64,000 nt of DNA, from positions 13,466,501-13,530,500 of the forward strand of contig CM042023.1 in NCBI GenBank assembly GCA_023525975.1, given 5' to 3'. A program made the translations under genes and the position numbers. Below, in pieces: positions 59,460 through 64,000 of this stretch; the first letter of the stretch is position 1; the number at the start of each line of letters is the position of its first letter. The notes beneath the pieces are model-generated. The model was not told where the DNA came from, made no database searches, and saw only the letters and a program-made list of their open reading frames with translations. This DNA is from Smallanthus sonchifolius. Lineage: Eukaryota; Streptophyta; Magnoliopsida; Asterales; Asteraceae.

Positions 59460-60799
59460 ATGGACTTAACATCGGAAATGTTTACATGGATACTTTGTTG
59501 TGGTAAAATTTTCATCTCCGAGACACGAAACAAGTCTGCGCTCGAGTCGATTGAACGAGCTGTCGAGCTGGTTCCGGAGGCGGCCATTGTTAGTAAGTTT
59601 GAAGATGAGATTTACAATAGAGTAAGATACAGCATTGTCTCTAAATCACCAGATTCTTTGAAGAATGCGGTTTTCTCAATGGTAAAAGCAGCTTATGGAG
59701 CCATTGATTTTGACTTGCATACTGGAAATCATCCTCGCCTTGGTGCTGTTGACCATATTTGTTTCCATCCATTAGCTTCCACATCTCTTCAACAGGTTGC
59801 CATCACTGCCAGAGCTCTAGCTAAGGATGTTGCCTCCATACTTAATGGTTTGCTTAATTTCTTTCCTAATTCCTAATCCGCCACTTTTAAGCAATTCGCT
59901 CGTTTGGGTTTAGTTTGAACGGGCTTGGGTCAGTTCAGGTTGAACCTGTGACCACATTTAGCTAAATGATTCGTGTTCGGGTCATGCTTATTTTTTTTAA
60001 AATGTTTTATTTCATAACTTCAATTGATCAGGTAGTTTATGTCAGGATTTAAAAGATAAAAAGAAAAATGAGTATCAAGTTTTATAGTTAAAACATAATT
60101 CTTTTATATGCTTTTGATCCTAAATTTGTAATGTTGTTAGAGTATTAATATGCTAAAGAATAATATAAAATTCCGGGTTCGTGTCAACTTGCGAAAACTC
60201 ATGTCGTGTTCATGTTCGAGTTGGACCCACGAACACAACCCATTTAACACCCTCTTTTATTATTATGCTAATGGTCATAAACATGGGCTGCAGTCCCTAC
60301 CTACACATATGGAGCTGCTCATAAAGAACAAAGATCACTGGAAACCATCAGGAGGGAACTCGGCTACTTCAAGCCGGACGCAACTGGTCATCAATGGTCC
60401 GGCGGACTACCCTCAGGAGTTCTACCGGTTAAACCAGATGAAGGCCCAGCCCAAGCGGCGAAAGCCAAGGGTTTAGTTGTCATAGGAGCAAGCCCATGGG
60501 TTGCTAACTACAATGTGCCTGTGTTTTGCACCGACATCGATATGGTTCGCAGAATTGCAAAGAGGGTCAGTGGAAGAGGCAGTGGACCGGCGTCTGTTCA
60601 GTCAATAGCTCTGGTTCATGATGATGTGATTGAGGTGGCTTGTAATCTGCTTGAACCAAGTGAGGTTGATGGTGATCAAGTTCAGGGTGCGGTTGAACAG
60701 CTAGGAACAGAGGTGGGTTTGACCGTTGGGAAAGGGTATTACACTGATCTTTCTCAGGGTGACATTATTCAAACCTACTTGAAGTTAACTTCTTCTTGA
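59460..60799 (+). CDS. Formiminotransferase-like protein, copy 2
   Basis: Exons 59460-59847 and 60294-60799 (GT-AG, same phase and second-exon length as copy 1) give 297 residues, or 291 if ATG 59478 is used, which aligns with the copy 1 start. The catalytic-region block HPRLGAVDHICFHPL is intact, as are EVACNLLEP and GKGYYTDLSQ. Copy 2 has NRVRYSIVS where copy 1 and, as I recall, the Arabidopsis protein have an RVGYT-type motif, so a normally conserved Gly is Arg. It also has three extra residues at QQVAITARAL. The acceptor-like sequence before the copy 1 start is not preserved here, so the leader differs. Copies 1 and 2 are head to head, with similar 3' flanks and similar intron repeats. 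Expression of copy 2 is uncertain. Confidence 0.85.
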
Positions 60800-61128
60800 C
60801 AATTTCATGTCATTTATGGATTCTTGAATCTAGACAATTTCATGTCATTTAACTGTTTTTGTTGAAGGGAGCTTGTAACTTCAGCATTAATGGATTATAC
60901 CTTAAATAAATTGGCTGAAACCTCTCATGTTAACAGGAAAATTTAATGGAGTTAGGAACTAAAATGGTTACAAATACGAACCTCAACAGATCATATGCTA
61001 AAAGATTCTTTTTGAACTAAACGGGTCAAATATGTTAAACCACAGAGACTTTATATTTATTACTTAAACCCTCCTCGACTAATTAACTATATATTTTTTA
61101 ATTTAGAGCTTTTTTTAATATTTGGCTT

Positions 61129-61470
61129 CTACTTATTATATTTTTGTATCCCTCGTCTTTTATATAATGAAGCAGACACCTTCGTGACACTACCCTCGCT
61201 ATGCACACAAGAATTTTCAGAATGTTTTTCAATTGCATCACTACCCTCACCACTATTACTATGCATCACACCAACATTCAACCCTTCCCCATTATCCTCC
61301 GTGGCATCATCCTCCTGGTCTTTTTCCCCATTTGCCTGTTCAATATCTATCTTTGCAACATCACCCTGTTCTTTTTTCATTGAAGTGTATAAATCACCTT
61401 CTTCAGATCCATAAACAGATTCCTTTACCGTAATCGACACGGACTCGCCATCATCATCATCATCCTCCAA
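61129..61470 (-). other. Acidic open frame of unknown nature
   Basis: A minus-strand frame, open from a TAG at about 61506, encodes PPICRPLEDDDDDGESVS and a Glu/Asp/Gly-rich stretch ending KYNK at 61129. There is no ATG at its start; a TTTGTAG acceptor-like site lies at about 61474, so it could be a last exon captured by, or flanking, the LTR to its right. No family is recognised and low complexity limits confidence. Confidence 0.2.
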
Positions 61471-61506
61471 CGGTCTACAAATGGGTGGTATGTCAAAAAT
61501 TCCCTA

Positions 61507-62792
61507 GCAACATTCGTTACTAAATAGGAACTTAGTATATCGATTAAACTAGTCTTAAACTTAGTCTTGCAAAATTTCACCAAAAGTCACGATAGAGCGG
61601 GGGTATTCGTACGCCCTAGGGCGTACTAGTACAACTTCCCGATAACCTAAAATCATGAAGTTTAACGTATGAGGACCGTATGACAGCAATTTCACCAAAT
61701 TTCAAATAGTAGACTGTGTCTCTAAAATTTCCCTATAAATATATATTATTGCATAACCCTTTAATTATCATATGACCATTCTCACTATTTTATTATTTCA
61801 ACACATTTCAAATATGTTTACTTACATGTTGGGGTAATTTGATTCCATCAGAACATTTATATGGAAATATGAACCTCTTAGTTTACTTGATTTACCAACG
61901 CATGGTATTAGTTATATTTGATCCATCAAAACCATTTTTAGCTACTAGGATTACCAAAACATCATTTGGTGTTTTAAAGCTAAAATACCCAAAACAAAAA
62001 AAAATTAATCACATTTCAATGGTGATTTTAACTATTTTGAAAGTCAACTAGTATCAAAACCATACTTTATAGAAAACTTCATTTTGAGTCAAAAATCCAT
62101 TTATAAAAGTAAGATCTATCACAACCAACTCCCCAATATAGAAGATGCATGAATTCTAATAACTCTCAAACATCATTTATGATGAACAAACACCAAATAT
62201 TTCTAAATTTTCAAATTTTAGGTCAAAATTCTTCAAAACCCACTTACCACCTTTGTGATTTCAACATAGTTTCAACACAAATAATTTTTATTAGTTTCTA
62301 AACATTAGTTGTTAAGTTCCAACAATAATAATGATCAAATAATAGTAATCCATCAAAATTTGAGGTTCTAGGTCATGGTTCACTAACTTCCCAAAATTCC
62401 CTTCATCTTGATTTGAACATAAAATTGAACCCAATATGTTATAACGATTTCTAAGAACCAAAAATGATATTTATAAGTTAGTAAACATCACATTAAGCTA
62501 CAACTATTGTGAATTATTTTACTAACAAAACTAATGGATAGCAACACATCATATATGAAATATCTATTATTTTAATACCCCTACAATATGGACACCGTAG
62601 TAGAATTTAACCACTAAGTTCAGGATGGATTGGTCTGAACATAAAGAACTTTTAAAAGGAAAGAAAAATTCATTATTTACACCGAGAGAGTAGGCTACCA
62701 TGAGACAAAGGATCTTTTTCTAAATAGATTCGATTTGAAACTATTATATGCAAATGTTCTAAATCTATGTCACCAAAAATCGGGATGTTACA
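61507..62792 (-). mobile_element. Gypsy-type LTR or solo LTR
   Basis: On the minus strand the sequence starts TGTAACATCCCGATTTTTGG at 62792, the same terminus type as the element at 2690. The following 1.3 kb is AT-rich and non-coding, as is usual for these LTRs. The other end was not located and the 61507 limit is nominal. No polypurine tract lies beyond 62792. Confidence 0.45.
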
Positions 62793-63034
62793 TTGATACA
62801 CAAAATGGTAGATTTAGTGACTCGGTACATTAAGAGATACATATTTTTGTGTCTTACACTCAATTGTAATTGATGTCAAGTTTAATGCATTCTAATACAA
62901 CTAACTCTTTAAACTAAGCATACAATTTGTTGATTTATACTATAGAAACAAAGATAAAAGCCCGAGATAGATCCAAACACGTACCTAGGTGGCACAACTT
63001 CCATACGATTTGCTTGCCATCCCATTTCTCCTTT

Positions 63035-63149
63035 TTTTTAAAGGCAAATTTCTTTATTTCTGTGAGAGTAGGACTTGAACCCATTAACTCTTCAAGCCTT
63101 AGTGTTTTTAAAGGATTTTCCTCTACCACTGGACTACTAACCCCAGCTT
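63035..63149 (-). mobile_element. Short tRNA-derived SINE with perfect 13-bp TSD
   Basis: On the minus strand, box A TAGTCCAGTGGTAGAGG (about 63121-63138) and box B GGGTTCAAGTCCT (about 63070-63082) define a tRNA-like head. An A-run (T-run on plus at 63035) ends it. CCATTTCTCCTTT flanks both sides (63022-63034 and 63150-63162). At 115 bp it is little longer than a tRNA. Confidence 0.9.
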
Positions 63150-63221
63150 CCATTTCTCCTTTCTTATGTATCATATTCCCTAAATTATTGTATATATAAA
63201 CTGATAAAGCTTTACCTAATA

Positions 63222-63433
63222 GTTCATCTTCGAACCCAACAACATAGTTTTACAAATTATGTTATTTGTTCAAATGTTAATTGCTTTTTAAATTATTCGG
63301 GTGAAACTTATACATGGTTAAAGGTCCGTTCATCTTCGAACCCAACAACATAGTTTTACAAATTATGTTATTTGTTCAAATGTTAATTGCTTTTTAAATT
63401 ATTCGGGTGAAACTTATACATGGTTAAAGGTCC
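63222..63433. repeat. Perfect tandem duplication, 106-bp unit
   Basis: 63222-63327 and 63328-63433 are identical by eye, beginning GTTCATCTTCGAACCC and ending GGTTAAAGGTCC. The identity shows a very recent duplication or an assembly artefact. Confidence 0.95.
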
Positions 63434-63555
63434 ATATATCAAAAGAAATTGTCAAAGTCGTGAAAGTAATTTGAGGATGAAATTGACAATGATACAACTT
63501 TAAAATCAGTAACGTAGAATAAGGCACTTATCACGTCTAAAATTACTCATAAATT

Positions 63556-64000
63556 CAATAACATAACACCAAAATATGAAAATATTTGAATACAATAAGA
63601 AAAATTAGATAATTTTTTAAGATGCATTTAGTTAGAAACATGCCTAATCCATTCTATGCATAGTACAATTGCACATTTTCCTCAAGTCCTTTTTTCAATT
63701 TTAATTTCATTTAATCATTTTTTTTATTAAATACCGTATACATTTAACAACTGTCTGTATCTAATAAATAAGTAATTGGTTACGCCAATAACATGACACC
63801 AAAATATTTGAATGCTACAAGAAAAAAATAGATTTTTTTTAAGATTCATTTAGTTAGAAACATACCTAATCCATTCTATGCATAGTACAATTGCACATTT
63901 TCCTCATGTGCTTTTTTCAATTTTAATCTCATTTAATCATTTTTATTAAATACCGTATACATTTAACAATTACATATAATATATATACTTAATAAATAAG
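63556..64000. repeat. Diverged tandem duplication running off the window
   Basis: Copies at 63556-63785 and 63786-64000 share TCCATTCTATGCATAGTACA and AAATACCGTATACATTTAAC. The unit is about 230 bp, differs at several positions, and may continue beyond the window. Confidence 0.85.

Overview
This window is nuclear DNA from a flowering plant, a eudicot. It is AT-rich, its genes are split by GT-AG introns, and most of the sequence is transposable-element material. Codon style, the LTR ends that read TGTAACATCCC, and protein similarity remembered without a search suggest Asteraceae (lettuce, sunflower or chrysanthemum relatives). That family assignment is an inference.

Five host loci can be rebuilt exon by exon. 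(1) ETR1-type ethylene receptor, + strand, 12267-16262, six coding exons, 739 residues, with a leader exon near 8.4-8.6 kb. (2) SAP30-like (AFR1/AFR2-type) histone-deacetylase-complex subunit, - strand, 21907-24200, six coding exons, 226 residues. (3) RHB1A-like RING-H2 ubiquitin ligase, + strand, 44548-46227, four exons, 197 residues. (4) ARID-ELM2-SANT chromatin protein, + strand, 48894-52135, two exons, 669 residues. (5) Two head-to-head copies of a formiminotransferase-like gene, 52647-54032 on - and 59460-60799 on +, both open.

The rest is a layered transposon landscape, and several elements have exact borders and target-site duplications (TSDs). They include a solo LTR (5165-5726, TSD TTTAG), a broken PIF/Harbinger nuclease (6.0-7.4 kb), a young gag-protease-only Copia element inside the ETR1 leader intron (9423-12179) and a hAT-type MITE in ETR1 intron 4 (14986-15390). 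Next come a Mutator-like element with long terminal inverted repeats and a 9-bp TSD (16982-18862), a tandem array interrupted by a solo LTR (19.0-20.9 kb), and a complete PIF/Harbinger element whose two proteins are both open (25824-30571). Further right are hAT-type elements at 36.5, 41.9 and 50.2 kb, three well-delimited or likely tRNA-derived SINEs, and a foldback element set in TA repeats at 57.2-57.7 kb. The 31-43 kb stretch and the two window ends hold only degenerate repeats.

The host genes do not form one pathway. They include hormone perception (ETR1), chromatin regulation (the SAP30-like and ARID-ELM2 proteins), protein turnover (RHB1A-like) and folate one-carbon metabolism (the formiminotransferase pair). 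The recurring theme is change in untranslated leaders: the ETR1 leader intron took a Copia insertion, and the leaders of the SAP30-like gene, the RHB1A-like gene and the Harbinger nuclease each carry a tandem duplication. I did not find a system I would call unprecedented. The best leads are the Copia/ETR1 arrangement, the altered ETR1 receiver motif, the possibly autonomous Harbinger element and the inverted formiminotransferase pair.
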